Numbered from the stretch's first letter, positions 50,108-61,405 are shown. The stretch: DNA of 64,000 nucleotides from Aptenodytes patagonicus (GCF_965638725.1 NC_134961.1:1612001-1676000); one strand, 5' to 3'. Notes: generated by a model not told the origin, from the sequence alone. A program made the numbers and translations.

Positions 50108-53100
50108 CTGTTCATGAGCGGGAGGGCGGTGCTGCCTTTCCCCATGCTGTGGTTGAGTTGGCGGACGACACGGCGCCAAGGCTGGAATAGATAATTCGCA
50201 GCATCGTCCACGTTTGAGCCACCTGCGCGAGAGACAGCCGCGGTCAGACCTCGCCAGCCTAAAAACCAGGTGCCGCGCAGCCACGTGCCTGTCTGCAAAT
50301 CCCCATCATAGAATCATAGAATCATTGAGGTTGGAAAAGACCTCTAAGATCATCGAGTCCAACCATCGACCCAACACCCCCATGCCCACTAAACCATGTC
50401 CCTAAGTGCCTCATCTACACGTCTTTTAAATACCTCCAGGGATGGGGACTCAACCGCTTCCCTGGGCAGCCTCTTCCAATGTTTAACCGCTCTCTCAGTA
50501 AAGACATTTTTCCTCATGTCCAATCTAAACCTCCCCTGGCACAACTTGAGGCCATTTCCTCTCGTCCTATCACTTGTTACTTGGGAGAAGAGACCGACCC
50601 CCACCTCGCTACAACCTCCTTTCAGGTGGTTGTAGAGAGCGATGAGGTCTCCCCTCAGCCTCCTTTTTTCCAGGCTGAACAACCCCAGTTCCCTCAGCCG
50701 CTCCTCATCAGACTTGTTCTCCAGACCCCTCACCAGCCTCGTTGCCCTTCTCTGGACACGCTCCAGCACCTCGACGTCCTTCTTGTAGTGAGGGGCCCAA
50801 AACTGAACACAGTATTCGAGGTGCGGCCTCACCAGTGCCGAGTACAGGGGCACGATCGCTTCCCTGCTCCTGCTGGCCACACTATTTCTGATACAGGCCA
50901 GGATGCCATTGGCCTTCTTGGCCGCCTGGGCACACTGCCGGCTCATGTTCAGCCGGCTGTCGACCAGCACCCCCAGGTCCTTCTCTGCTGGGCAGCTTTC
51001 CAGCCACTCTTCCCCAAGCCTGTAGCGCTGCATGGGGTTGTTGTGGCCGAAGAGCAGGACCCGGCACTTGGCCTTGTTGAACCTCATACAGTTGGTCTCG
51101 GCCCATCGATCCAGCCTGTCCAGGTCCCTCTGCAGAGCCTTCCTACCCTCGAGCAGATCAACACTCCCGCCCAACTTGGTGTCACCTGCAAACTTACTGA
51201 GGGTGCAATCCATCATCCGCTGGTCTAGAGAGCCGGGCAGGCTCTCGGGGGGTCATCAAGTTTCTGGGCAACGATCTGCGCTTGTTGTAGGCAACAGCGC
51301 TACTGGGTTTGGTGCCAGGCGGAGGTACACCTTCCGGGGACAGCCAGAGGCCGCAGCCGGACGGAGAGCTGCCATCGGGCCTCATCCTGACAGCACCTTT
51401 CAACCTGGGCACCAGCCTAGGTCTGCCCCCGCAGCCTCCAGCCTAGGCCTCACCTGGTTGCGGTCCAAGCCTTTGGCCACCTTGGCGTTGTGGTCGCAGA
51501 GCTCGGCCAGGGGCCTGCCGGCCAGCGCGTACTGCTTGGCGGTGTGCACGAACCAGTCCATGCTGCCGCTCTCCACGTCCGTCTCGAAGACGCTGAGGGC
51601 GCTGGAGGAGGAGATATACTCGAACTGCTCCGTGGGGTCCAGCTTGCGCTTGAAGAAGATGGGGTGACGCCGGTCCCCAATGTAGGGCTTGCGGTTGGAG
51701 TCGGAGGAGATGAGGCTCTCTTTGGCGGCGAAGGCCAGGTCTCCGTAGAGGCTGTAGCACAGCCCCTCGGGGTTGGCCCGGTCGATGGGCTGGCTGGCGT
51801 CCTTGAAGATGTGCTGGTAGAGGGTGCTGTCCTTGGAGCCCGACAGGAGGAAATAGGGGTCGTGGAGGTGACGCCACACAATGCCCGTGGTGACATCCTT
51901 GTGCTCCTCAAACATGGCGGAGGGGATGAAGGGACGCCGTACGTCCCAGACGTAGATGTTGTGGTCCACCATCATGGAGCAGGTGGCGATGTGGTGCTTG
52001 CACTCCGGGCGCCACTTCACCCGGGCCACGGAGGCGATGGTCTGCACGCAGTAAATCTCCTTCGCCCGCGTGGTGTTCATGTCCCACACCTTCACCATCT
52101 TATCCCGGCCGCCTGTTGCCAGCCAGCCCCTGGGAGAAGGATGGAAAAAGACGGTGAGACGCCAGCTCGGGCCAGGATCCGCGCCCGTTCACCTCTCCTT
52201 CCCCGCCCTGGCACAGAAACACTCACAACACAGATGTGACCGCGTCCACGCCAAGCGGAGGCAGCCGGGCCGCAATTGCATCCTCCCACGTGCTACCCTA
52301 ACGCCTCCACTCTCCAATAACCAGGTCAGGCAACGCCCCCCTCCTTCCCACTCCCGTTTAAGGCCCTGCGTCTTTAGACCCACGCTCATCTGAAGGGCTC
52401 CCAGGCAGACCAGCTCCCCCCCACCCCTGGTTTCCACTTGCCAGGGACAGCAGAGAGGAAAAAGGCCAGTTTGAACCTATTTCAGTGAATTATTTTGAAC
52501 CTAATTAACCTTATTTTGAACCTAAGCTCGTGCGGAGTTGCAGCGCTGCCTGGCAGGGAGCGAGGGAGGGACCCGCACACCACAACAACTGTTTCCAGAC
52601 GCACCCCGACCGCCCCCGGGGAAAGGCAGGAGGGAAACGTGATCAAACAGAAGCAAGCCACGTCCCCGAGCAGCCACGCAGCCTGTTCCCGGGCTGAGCA
52701 CTGGAGCGAGAGGCCGCCCTGACACGAGGGGCAAGAGAGCAGCTTGCTGTACCCCGCCATTAGCAATCCAGTGCCTCAGGATCCCCTGACTTGTCAAAAA
52801 ACAAACCCAAAACACCTCAACACACCCCCAAATCCTCAAAGTAATAATTGCTCCCACCTTCCCAGCCCCTGACACAAGGGGCCAGGGTATCAGAGACCCT
52901 GCTTTCCCCCCCGGTAAGGTCCCAGCCCCGGTTTTAGGGCCTCCCTCGTCTCTGCCGAGGCCGGGCAGCTGGCAGGGTCCGGCCCCGCACACACCTGTCC
53001 TCCGGGTGCCAGTCGCAGCAGAAGACGGGCCCGTTGTGGGCCGTGAACATCCTCTCGTAGCGGTCCGGCCGGCGGATGTCCCACAGCTGCACGTTCCCGT

Positions 53101-53971
53101 TCTCAAAGGTGGCGGCGAAGGTGAAGTAGTCCCGGATGCTGAACTGGACGTCACGCACGCTCTCCGACTGGCCTGAGCGGGGACAGGAGTTGAGAGCCGG
53201 TGGGACAGAGCTCAGCAAAGCTAAAAACCCCACGGGAAGAGCCGTGGGGGTTCCCACCCAGAGAGAAGGGGAAGCGGGGAGTGATGCGGCCACCTTCCAC
53301 CTCCCGTGCAGGCTCAGCCCGCCGCCGAGCAGCCAAAAAAAAAGCAGCAAAATGCCTCTCAGCTCCCTCCCTGCCTGCTCCAGACATCGCGCCCTGAGCA
53401 AACCCTCCTCCCAGGCACGGGGAAAGGGCAAAGCCCCCAACCTCTGCCTCTCGCCAGGGTAGCGGGGCAAGCAACAGCCCGCGTTCGTACCAGAGAAGGT
53501 GCTGACAGAGTCCTTCTTGCGCAGGTCGAAGCATTTCATGTAGCCATCCTGGGAGCCGCTGAGGAGCATGTAGACCTCGGTGGGGTGGAAGCAGACCTTG
53601 TTGACGGTGCGCTTGTGCTCAGTGAAGAGCTGGTCCTGTTTGTTGCGGGACGGCTTGCCCAGGTTCCAGGTGACGACCACGCCGTTGGTGGCGGCGGTGG
53701 CCAGCAGGTTCTCGTCCATCTGGTGCCACACCACGTCCGCGCAGCTGAAGTTCAAGGAGGGTTTGCGGCCAACGCGGAGGTTCAGCTTCTCCACAAATTG
53801 GTCCTCCTCGATGGAGTAGATCTTGAAGATGTTGCGGCCGGCCACCACCACCTGGGCGGCATCGCGGCACACGCTGATGGCATTGGCGGGGGCATCCAGG
53901 TGGCAGAACATGGTCCGTCCCGTGAGGGCATTGCCCCCCAAGGCGGTGGTGACCCTGGCCATTTTCTCCAT
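50108..53971 (-). CDS. WDR24: WDR24, GATOR2 subunit (N-terminal ~483 residues; 3' end lost in gap)
   Basis: WDR24 is a core subunit of GATOR2 (with MIOS, WDR59, SEH1L, SEC13), which activates mTORC1 at the lysosome in response to amino acids. Coding exons in transcription order: 53971-53491, 53172-52995, 52129-51454, 50222-50108. The chosen start gives [13 protein letters not shown]. An in-frame ATG at 54067 would add 32 residues but has no family support. The exons encode a WD40 propeller: [55 protein letters not shown]. Phases match (160 codons +1, +2, then 0). Exon 4 reads [22 protein letters not shown], then needs one more base to continue [16 protein letters not shown]: one G is missing on the + strand next to 50157. 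The alpha-solenoid and C-terminal RING lie in or beyond the gap. A 0.93-kb CR1 sits in intron 3. Confidence 0.95.
50305..51235 (-). mobile_element. CR1 LINE, 5'-truncated, with an unbroken 275-codon RT-derived frame
   Basis: The + strand starts with the CR1 3' terminus in reverse (ATCATAGAATCATAGAATC), so the element is sense on minus. From 51216 to 50389 the minus strand encodes 275 residues without interruption, covering the C-terminal half of the reverse transcriptase: [73 protein letters not shown]. Codon 11 (51186-51184) is GGT: the motif reads FAGDTKLGG where active copies carry FADDT, so a catalytic Asp is replaced. The copy lacks the endonuclease and ORF1 and is not autonomous. It lies in the WDR24 intron between the exons ending 51454 and starting 50222. 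Confidence 0.96.
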
Positions 53972-54058
53972 GGCCGTCCGCGGGGCGCACTCCCCTCTCC
54001 AGGAGCAGGCTCGGAGGCTCGCGTCCCCGCAGGCTGCATTCACGCTCGCGCGGCCGCC

Positions 54059-54779
54059 CTGCTCCACCTCAGCCAGAGCTGGGAAGGAACAGGCTCGGCT
54101 CCCGCAGCTCCTGGCAGGCCCAGGTGGCTTCGACCGCAGCTTTTCGTGGCCACATCAACGGGCCGCGGAGGTGAGAGGCTACAGCCCAGTCGCTACCTGA
54201 GGGGAGAGAGATACAGCCCCACGCCGGGCTTCTCCTCCTGCTGCCGTCTGTAATTCCCTCTCAGGGAGTTCTTGAAAACGTTTTCTGTGTTTCTTGTTCC
54301 CTCCTCAGTTCAAGCCCCCGAGATGCTCCGCTGATGAGAGCGGCTGTTGGTGACGCTACAAGAGGTCGACTACAGTGACGTGGACTGAGGCGAGCAGCGT
54401 CTCCAGCAAGAGGTTGGGTGAAACGAGGCCGCAGTCATCTCCGCGGGGCACTCCCCGTGCCCCAGATCCCTGCAAGCACCACAGGCAGGGGTTCACTCTG
54501 CTTCTCTAGTGGGGGGGGGGAAAGGGGGGGCAGCAGCTCCCCCCACCAGGCAGAGAAACTGCTCTTCCCAACCCTGTCCCAGGCCAGGGTGCCAGGGCCT
54601 GGCAGCTACTCTGGGAGAACCCTGGGGCCAACAAGGCTGCCTGGGGGTTGCAGGGTCCCTGGGGCACCCACAGGCCGGCTCCCCCTGAGCCAGGCCCTCC
54701 TGCTACTACACCCTTCCCTCGCCAGGAGCCCCAGCCCCCCTCACACCCCACATTCCCTCCTCCTCAGGGCCCGCTCCTG
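54059..54779. other. WDR24 upstream sequence, nothing recognised
   Basis: A possible 3' splice site on the minus strand (GGAGCAG before 54058) could join the ATG exon to a noncoding first exon nearer 55.1 kb, but its pyrimidine tract is weak. No coding segment or interspersed repeat is apparent. Confidence 0.4.
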
Positions 54780-55340
54780 ACCCACAGACCCCTCAGGGCC
54801 TCCTCAGAGCCCCCTCCCGCCCCTCAGGTCCCCCTCCCGCCCCACAGAGCCCCCTCAGGGCCCCCTCCCGCCCCTCAGGGCCCCCTCCCGCCCCTCAGGG
54901 CCCCCTCAGGTCCCCCTCCCGCCTCAGGGCCCCCTCCCGCCCCACAGAGCCCCCTCAGGTCCCCCTCCCGCCTCAGGTCCCCCTCCCGCCCCTCAGGGCC
55001 GCCTCAGAGCCCCTCCCGTCCCGTCCCTCAGCCCCCCCTGCCGCTGCCGGCCAGGCCCTCCGCTGCCGCTGCCGCTGCCGCCGCCGCGGTGCCGGTGCTG
55101 TACCCGGTGCCGGTGCAGCCCCGCCGGCAGCTCGGGCCCAGCAGGCCGCGCCGGCCGCCGCCGCCGCCACGGAAAGGGCCGCCGAGCCCCGCCCCTCTTC
55201 CGCCGCGCCCCGCCCCCTTCCGCCACCGAGGCCCGCCCGCCCCGCCTAAGCCCCGCCCCCGGAACCCGCCCCACCCCGAGCACGAACCCGCCCTCCGGGA
55301 GGCCCCGCCCCGGGATCAAGCTCCGCCCCTGAGTCAGACC
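54780..55340 (-). promoter_or_regulatory. CpG island, probable WDR24 promoter, with a C-rich tandem array
   Basis: From 54780 to about 55020 the + strand is an imperfect array of CCCCCTCCCGCCCCTCAGG units of about 18-30 bp. It is followed by CpG-rich sequence with CCGCTGCCGCTGCCG runs. On the minus strand two GGCGGAAG ETS-type sites (about 55197-55204 and 55217-55224) lie among GC boxes to about 55340. The minus-strand ETS/Sp1 arrangement fits a TATA-less promoter firing toward WDR24, with a first noncoding exon near 55.1 kb. That exon is inferred, not seen. Confidence 0.5.
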
Positions 55341-55384
55341 CCGCCCCCGGCACGGGGCGGGACTCGCTGGGGGGAGAGGGGAGG

Positions 55385-55870
55385 ACGGAGGGATGCAGGG
55401 GGGAAAATGGGGGCGCAGGGGGGATACGGGGTGCATTAGGGGACGTGGGGTGCAGGAGGGGAATGGGGGTGTCGGGGGGGATACGGGGTGCATTAGGGGA
55501 CGTGGGGTGCAGGGGGGGAATGGGGGTGTCGGGGGGGATATGGGGTGAATCGCGGTGGGGATGCCAGGGGGACATGGGGTGCAGCGTGGGGGGGGGTGCA
55601 ATGCAGAAAAGGGGGGTGTCAGGGGGATATGGGGTGCACTGGGGGTGGGGGTGCCGGGGAGATGTGGGGTGCAGTGGGGGTATAGGGATGCGCTGGGGGG
55701 ATATGAGGGTACACTGAGGTGTGGGGCTGCCTGGGGGATTGGGGGTGCCCCGGGGTGTGGGGGTGCACTGGGGTTTAGGGGTACATGGGGGGGTGGCTAT
55801 ACAGGGAGATGCAGGGCTACACTGGGGGATAGGTGTGCGGGGGGGGGTGGGGGTGCACTGGGGGGTATGG
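55385..55870. repeat. G-rich minisatellite between WDR24 and FBXL16
   Basis: The + strand shows two near-identical copies of a roughly 57-bp unit (GATACGGGGTGCATTAGGGG, then ACGTGGGGTGCAGG, then GGGAATGGGGGTGTC) near 55424-55540. Further degenerate copies (GGGGTGCAnTGGGGG) run to about 55870. Almost every 10 bases contain a run of 4 or more G, so the strand has strong G-quadruplex potential. Confidence 0.85.
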
Positions 55871-57615
55871 GGACACCCCAGCCCCGGGGCTGGGGCTGTG
55901 CTGGGGCTGTCCATGTGACGTGGGAGCATGGGGGTGCGCAGGGCTGATGGCACCCCCGGGCCTGCTGCCGTCACCGGCAGGGGTGGGGGCACCCTCATGT
56001 GCCACTGCCCTGCCTGTCTCCGGCCCCTGCCCGGATGCCCCGTCCCCTGGCACCCGTGTCCCGTGGGCAACACGTGGCAGCACGCTGGTGGGTTTGGGGG
56101 TGCAGGCAGCCCCCCACCCTGGCTGCCGCTGTGCCAGGGTGCTCCGTGCAGCCCGCAGCCCCGCCGGCTCCCAAACCCCCTTCCAGGGCCACAAGGGTCC
56201 TCGTGCCATTTTGGGGCCAGAAAGGAGCATTTTGGACAAAGGAGGGCGCGGAGGCGGCGGCGGGTGGTGCAGCAGTTCCTTCCCGGCCGGTACAAAGGCA
56301 AAACAAACCGAAAGCGTGTCCGTGTCCGTGTCCGTATCCGTATCCATGCCCATGCCCGTGTCTGTGTCCGTGTCCGTGCCTGCGCTCCTCCCGGGGCCGT
56401 GCAGGCAGCCGGTGTGGCAGTGGGCGATGCCCCGGGGACGGCCACTAAATCCCCTCCCGCGCCAGGTCCCCGTGGGCACCCCAGCACCATGCCCGGCTCG
56501 GCCCCGGCTCGGCCCAGCCCAGGGGTCCCCTCGGCCCCCCTCTTGCCGCTGGTATCGGGGCGATGGCTTTCCAGCTGGAAGAGCGGTGGCAGCATGTCCT
56601 GAGGTGCCACCTCCTGCCTTCGCTCTGTGCCCCTGGTGTCCCCGCAGCGGATCGGACCTGGCCCCGGTCCCCCAGGACGTCCCATCCCAGCCGGACGGGT
56701 CGCTCCTCGGTGTCAGCATCCCGTGGGGACCAGCATCGCCCCACCGACCCCACATAAAACGAGATGCAGCAGGGTCCCCGGGGTGAGAGGAGATGCTTGC
56801 CGGGAGACCCCAGCTCCCGGGGCGGGATCCGGCCGGGGTGAAGCCGTATGGAGGGGCTGGGCAGGGGCTATCACTTGTCACCGTCCCCCCCCAGGTACAC
56901 TGGAGCCTGCCATACCATGAGACTGAAGCAAGCGAGCATGCGAGGGCGGCGGGCGGGCGGGCGGAGAAAAACATCCTATTCACCAGGAGAAAGCGCCGGG
57001 CACCCCAAGGGCAGGGCCGGGGGCTCGGGGGGTGCACAGCACGTGGGCGGCAGCTCGGTGACCTGCTCCGGGGGTGCAAGAGGACCCATCCAGCCTCCAC
57101 CACCACCCATGGGTACCAAAAATAAGCATCCTCCTGTTGCCCATCCCTGGGAGCATCCTTCGGTCCCCAGGAGCATCCTTTGGTCCCCGGGAGCATTCTT
57201 TGGTCCCCGGGAGCATCCTTGGCGGCAGGGCCATGTGCCCGCTTGGCAGCGGGGCGAGGGCAGGATGCGGCCGGGGGGGGGTCACGCTGCCATCGCCTTC
57301 CCACTTTGGGTTTCCATGATGTCCGTTCATCCGTCCGGAAGGGATTGGCAGGACACCGGTAGGAGGACGGGCAATGGCGGCGGCGTGAGGGGAATTTACA
57401 GGTACCCAGGGGGGCTCTGGCGAGGGGCAACACCATCCCCCATCTCCCCCCGGAGCCCCACGTCCTTCGGGGGTGTTGATGCGGGGGGTGTCCCAGGGTC
57501 AGTTGTCATCGATGGCATCTTTCACATCCTCCAGCAGACGGAAAGAAATGGGGTGGGCGATGTCAGACGGGGCAGTGGCGGGGTGGGCGTGGGAGCGGGG
57601 CGGCCGGACCCGGTG
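55871..57615. other. WDR24-FBXL16 intergenic / FBXL16 3' UTR, two small repeats, no gene seen
   Basis: FBXL16 runs toward this interval on the minus strand, so its 3' UTR should lie at the right-hand end, but no canonical minus-strand poly(A) signal (TTTATT on +) is visible. A hexanucleotide repeat (GTGTCC/GTATCC type) occupies about 56316-56381. Four 20-bp copies of GGAGCATCCTTTGGTCCCCG type lie at about 57143-57220. Open frames here match no family I recognise. Confidence 0.5.
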
Positions 57616-60600
57616 CTACTCGATCACCATGCAGCACGGGAGGTGCTGGGAGAAGTACTTGAAGAGCTCCGGGGTGGCCCCGGGGCAGTTGGTGAGCTCC
57701 AGCTCCTCCAGCTCCTGCAGCTGCACCAGCCCCGACAGCCCCGTGGTGGTCAGCAAGGGGCAGCCTGCAAGCGGGCAGGGCGCACCGTCACCCCAAAATG
57801 CCAGCATCCCCCCCAAAATAGCACCCCAAACACACCAGCACCCCCAAAAACAGCACCCTAAAAAAACAGTGCCCCAAAACACCAGCCCCCAAAACACCAG
57901 CCCCCCGCAAAATAAACATCCCAAAGAAACAGCACCCCAAAAAACAGCACCGCAAACACACCAGCACCCCAAAACCCAGCACCCCAAAACTCCAGCATCC
58001 CCCCCAAAAGGCATCCCCCCAAAACAGCACCCCAAACCACCAACACTCCAAAAAAACCAGCATCCCAAAACCCCAGCACCCCAAGAACCCCAGCACCCCA
58101 AGAACTCAGCCACGGACCCATCCCCTGGGAGCTGGGCTGGGTGCGGGTGCCCGGGCGGCTCAGGGGGATGCAGGAGCCACGCCATGCTGGCTTGGGGGGA
58201 TGCTGGCTGTCCCCCGGGCTGTCCCTGTCCCCACGCCCGGTCTGTCCCCAGCCCCATGGGGACCCGGCCACCCCAGTCCTGGGGGAGCAAGGGGGGGGTC
58301 TCACCGGCCAGCGAGAGGAGGCGCAGGCTGCCCATGCTCAGGAGATGCTTCAGGCCAAAATCCTGCACCTGGAAAAGAAAATGGAGTGGGAGCAGGGGGG
58401 GGACAAGGAGGGGCTCCATGGGGAGCGGCCACTGTGGTACCGGGGGCTCAGCATTGCTGGGGCAGGGAGCTGGGTGCTGGGGCAGGATGCTGGGGCAGGG
58501 TGCTGGGGCAGGGTGCCGGGGCAGGGAACAGCAGCAGGGTGTGGGGACAGGGCGCAGGGTGCTGGGGCAGGGAGCTGGGTGCAGGGGCAGGGTGCTGGGG
58601 CAGAGCGCAGTGGCAGGGTGCTGGGGCAAGGTGCCTGGGCTGAGTCCTGCTGAGCTCACAGGAGCACCCCATCCCTTCCCCACTTCCCAGCATGAAGTCG
58701 TGGGGGCTCCAGCCGACCCTGAGCTTGAGGACCATCCCCAAGGGAGATGCCAGCCGCTCTGCCCTCCCCAGCCAGGACGGGCACGGCTGTGTTCCCCCAC
58801 CTACCTGGCAGCACCAGCGCAGGTAGAGGCTCCGCAGGGACGACATGGTGGACAGGTAGCTGAGGCCGGTGTCGGTGATCCGCACGCACCTGCCGGGGAC
58901 ACGGGGTATCAGGGCTGGCTGGGAGTGGGGCACCCATGGGTGTCCCCAGACCACGGCCCCCACGCTGCACCCACTGCTTCCAGCACGGCTCAGCATGGCA
59001 TGGCTCGGCATGGCTCAGCATGGTGCAGCATGGCACGGCACGGCTTGGCATGGCTCGGCATGGCTCAGCATGGTGCGGCATGGCATGGTGCGGCATGGCA
59101 TGGCACGGCTTGGCATGGCATGGCATGGCTCGGCATGGCTCAGCATGGTGCGGCATGGCACGGCACGGCTTGGCATGGCATGGCATGGCTCGGCATGGCT
59201 CGGCATGGCTCAGCATGGTGCGGCATGGCATGGTGCAGCATGGCATGGTGTGGCATGGCATGGCACGGCTTGGCATGGCATGGCATGGCTCGGCATGGCT
59301 CAGCATGGTGCGGCATGGCACGGCACGGCTCGGCCAGCGAGTACCTGTCGAGCACCAGCTCCTCCAGCTTGTGCAGGTCGCAGGCGATGTACTCCAGGGC
59401 CATGTCGGTGATGCGAGGGCACCAGGAGAGGTCGAGGCTGCGCAGCTTCCGCAGGTTCTCGGCCACCAGCTCCACGCCATCATCTGTCACCTTGGAGCAG
59501 CCCGAGAGGCTGAGGACACTCAGGTTGGGCAGGCTGTGGACCATGTTGACCACACCGTGGTTGGTGATCTCCCAGCAGGAGTTGAGGCGGAGGGTGTGGG
59601 TGGTGTAGCCTTGCTTGGCGGTGAAGTAGGCGAGTGCCGTGTCCGTCACGTGGTAGGCTTGCAGGTTGAGCTCGGTGAGGTTGGGCAGGAGCTGCGAGAT
59701 GGCGGCGATGGCGTCGTCGGCCACGTTGATGCAGTCGCTGACGCTCAGCGCCGTGATGCGGGCGTTGAGGCTGGACCACAGCCCGGCCTCCGTGAAGTCG
59801 TTGCAACCCGACAGCTCCAGCCGCACCACACCCTGCATCTGCTCCAGCATCACCTGCCGAGGGGCAGGGGGTCAGGGCACGGTGGGCACTGCCGCCCGCC
59901 CCGCGCAGCCTCGTGCCCCCGCCCCGGCTCCCTCTGAGCCTCCCGGGGCTCTTCCCATTGCCCCCAGCCCTGCGTGGGTCCAGCCTTCTCCCTGGGACCC
60001 CCTGGCATCGGAGCAACGCTGTAGGACATGCCAGCATCGGCAGGGAATGGGAGGGGACAGGCAGGGACCCCTGGCCACGGCCCCTGCTCTGTACCCAGTG
60101 CTGTTGGCAGGGGCAGGATTAATGCCCACTCCCAGCCTGGACGCTGCTCTGGTAGGATGCGGCCGTGGAGCAGCTGGTGCCGTGTTTGGCCATGGGGTGG
60201 GGTGGGGGACCTCGGTGGGGACCTTGCCTGCCCTCGTGCAGGACCACGAGTTGCCCCATCTCCATCTGACCCACAGCCCCCTGACCGGGAGACCCCCCTT
60301 GCTGGGGAGCAGCCAGCCAAGCGGGGATGTCCCCATCCCCTGAGCCCTGCTCACCACCCACCGCTGCATCCACCGCCCAGCGACAGGGCCAGCTCGCCTG
60401 GCTTTGCCTTCCCAGCAGCACCTGCAGGCAGTGTCCGCAGGCGGCAGGGATGAACCCCCCCCGCCCCCCCCCGACGGCATCTTTGCCCCCTGCCTGGGAG
60501 GGCAGCGCAGGCTGCGGCCCGTCCCACTGCCCAGACCACAGGCAGGGGCTCCCGACGCTGCCCGCACCCATGGGATGGCCATGCCACCTGCCTGCTCCTT

Positions 60601-61405
60601 CCCCGTGGCTGGTGAAAGCTCTGCCCACGCGTGTGTCCCCAGGGCCACGAGGAAGGACCCGACATTGCCACGTCTCCTCCACCCAGGCCACCTCGCCGGG
60701 GTCACCTACCTCCAACCCCGCGTCTGTGATGGTTGACCTCTTAAGGCTTATGGACTTGACCCCCTTCTTGGAGAGGGGGTAGTTGTCAATGAACTCACAA
60801 ATGTCCAGGTCGGAGACGCCCACGAGGCAGAAGCCGTCGAAGCCACGGACAGCGAAGCCCTGCAGGCTGACGAACTCCTTCTCGCCACCGGGCAGGACGT
60901 TGTAGAGCTCTTTGGTGTGCAGGACGGGTGTCAAGCCCACCCAGAACTTGGGTTGGTAGAGCACCCGCCGCCACGTCTTGCACACCTGTGCCAGCACGCA
61001 CTTCTCGCACGCCGAAAAGTACCAGAACAAACGGTTGAGGATCTTCTCGTCCACCGCCAGCTGCCTTTCTGAGGGTGAGCCAGGCAGCCGCTCCGGTGAG
61101 GCCTGCTCCGAGCTTTCGCTCGTGTTCAGTCCCACCAAGGAAGCGCCGGGAGGGGAGGCGACGCCGGCCAGAGTGGCCAAGGAGAGCGGGGAGGCCAGGC
61201 TGGGGATGGGCAGGTCGCTGCGGTGGGCTAAGACGGGGCTGAGGATGGCAGGCACGGAGGAAGGCTGGCACAGGCGGTTTTTCACGGCGGGGGTGCCTTT
61301 GGTGATGCTGGCGGAGCCGAGGCCGTTGGGTTGCGTGGGGATCTTCACCAGTCCATTGCGGGGCAAACATGGGGGCTTGGTGTCGCCGTTTCTCGGGTTC
61401 GACAT
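57616..61405 (-). CDS. FBXL16: FBXL16, F-box and leucine-rich repeat protein 16, complete coding region
   Basis: FBXL16 is an F-box/LRR protein. F-box proteins normally recruit substrates to SCF ubiquitin ligases; FBXL16 has also been linked to PP2A and to antagonising other F-box proteins, so its ligase role is unsettled. Exons in transcription order: 61405-60710, 59853-59345, 58889-58805, 58368-58305, 57764-57616. They sum to 1503 nt and encode 500 residues (human about 479). Start: [18 protein letters not shown], 15 bp after an acceptor at 61421, so a noncoding 5' exon lies upstream. Residues 1-115 are Ser/Pro-rich; the F-box is at ~118-163 ([32 protein letters not shown]). LRRs of the Cys-containing FBXL type follow ([69 protein letters not shown]). 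The protein ends [12 protein letters not shown]. The last three introns each hold a different tandem repeat. Confidence 0.97.
57786..58110. repeat. Minisatellite (CCCCAAAACACCAGCA type) in FBXL16 last intron
   Basis: The + strand consists of some 20 degenerate copies of a 14-18-bp unit, ACCCCAAAACACCAGC, with A-run length variation (AAAA to AAAAAA). It fills the first 60% of the 540-bp intron between 57764 and 58305. Confidence 0.9.
58440..58640. repeat. Minisatellite (GGTGCTGGGGCAG) in FBXL16 intron 3
   Basis: Tandem 13-20-bp units of the form GGTGCTGGGGCAG, with GGAGCTGG and GGTGTGGGGACAG variants, lie between the exons ending 58368 and starting 58805. Confidence 0.88.
58981..59330. repeat. 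Minisatellite (GGCATGGCTC) in FBXL16 intron 2
   Basis: Tandem 5-bp-based units, chiefly GGCATGGCTC, GGCATGGCTCAGCATGGTGC and GGCATGGCACGGCTT, form higher-order blocks of about 70-80 bp that repeat nearly exactly several times. The array ends about 15 bp from the splice donor at 59344, so repeat length change could reach the exon boundary. Confidence 0.93.

Noticed and set aside
53306-54253. 315-codon + strand frame opposite WDR24
   Set aside because: Shadow of the WDR24 first coding exon, which has the conserved WD40 sequence, correct splice sites and consistent phase.
39803-59330. Tandem arrays considered as CRISPR arrays
   Set aside because: Units are contiguous without unique spacers, and the setting is an animal genome.
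57473-59608. 711-codon open frame on the + strand
   Set aside because: It is antisense to FBXL16 exons and runs through three intronic tandem arrays; the true gene on the minus strand explains the conservation.
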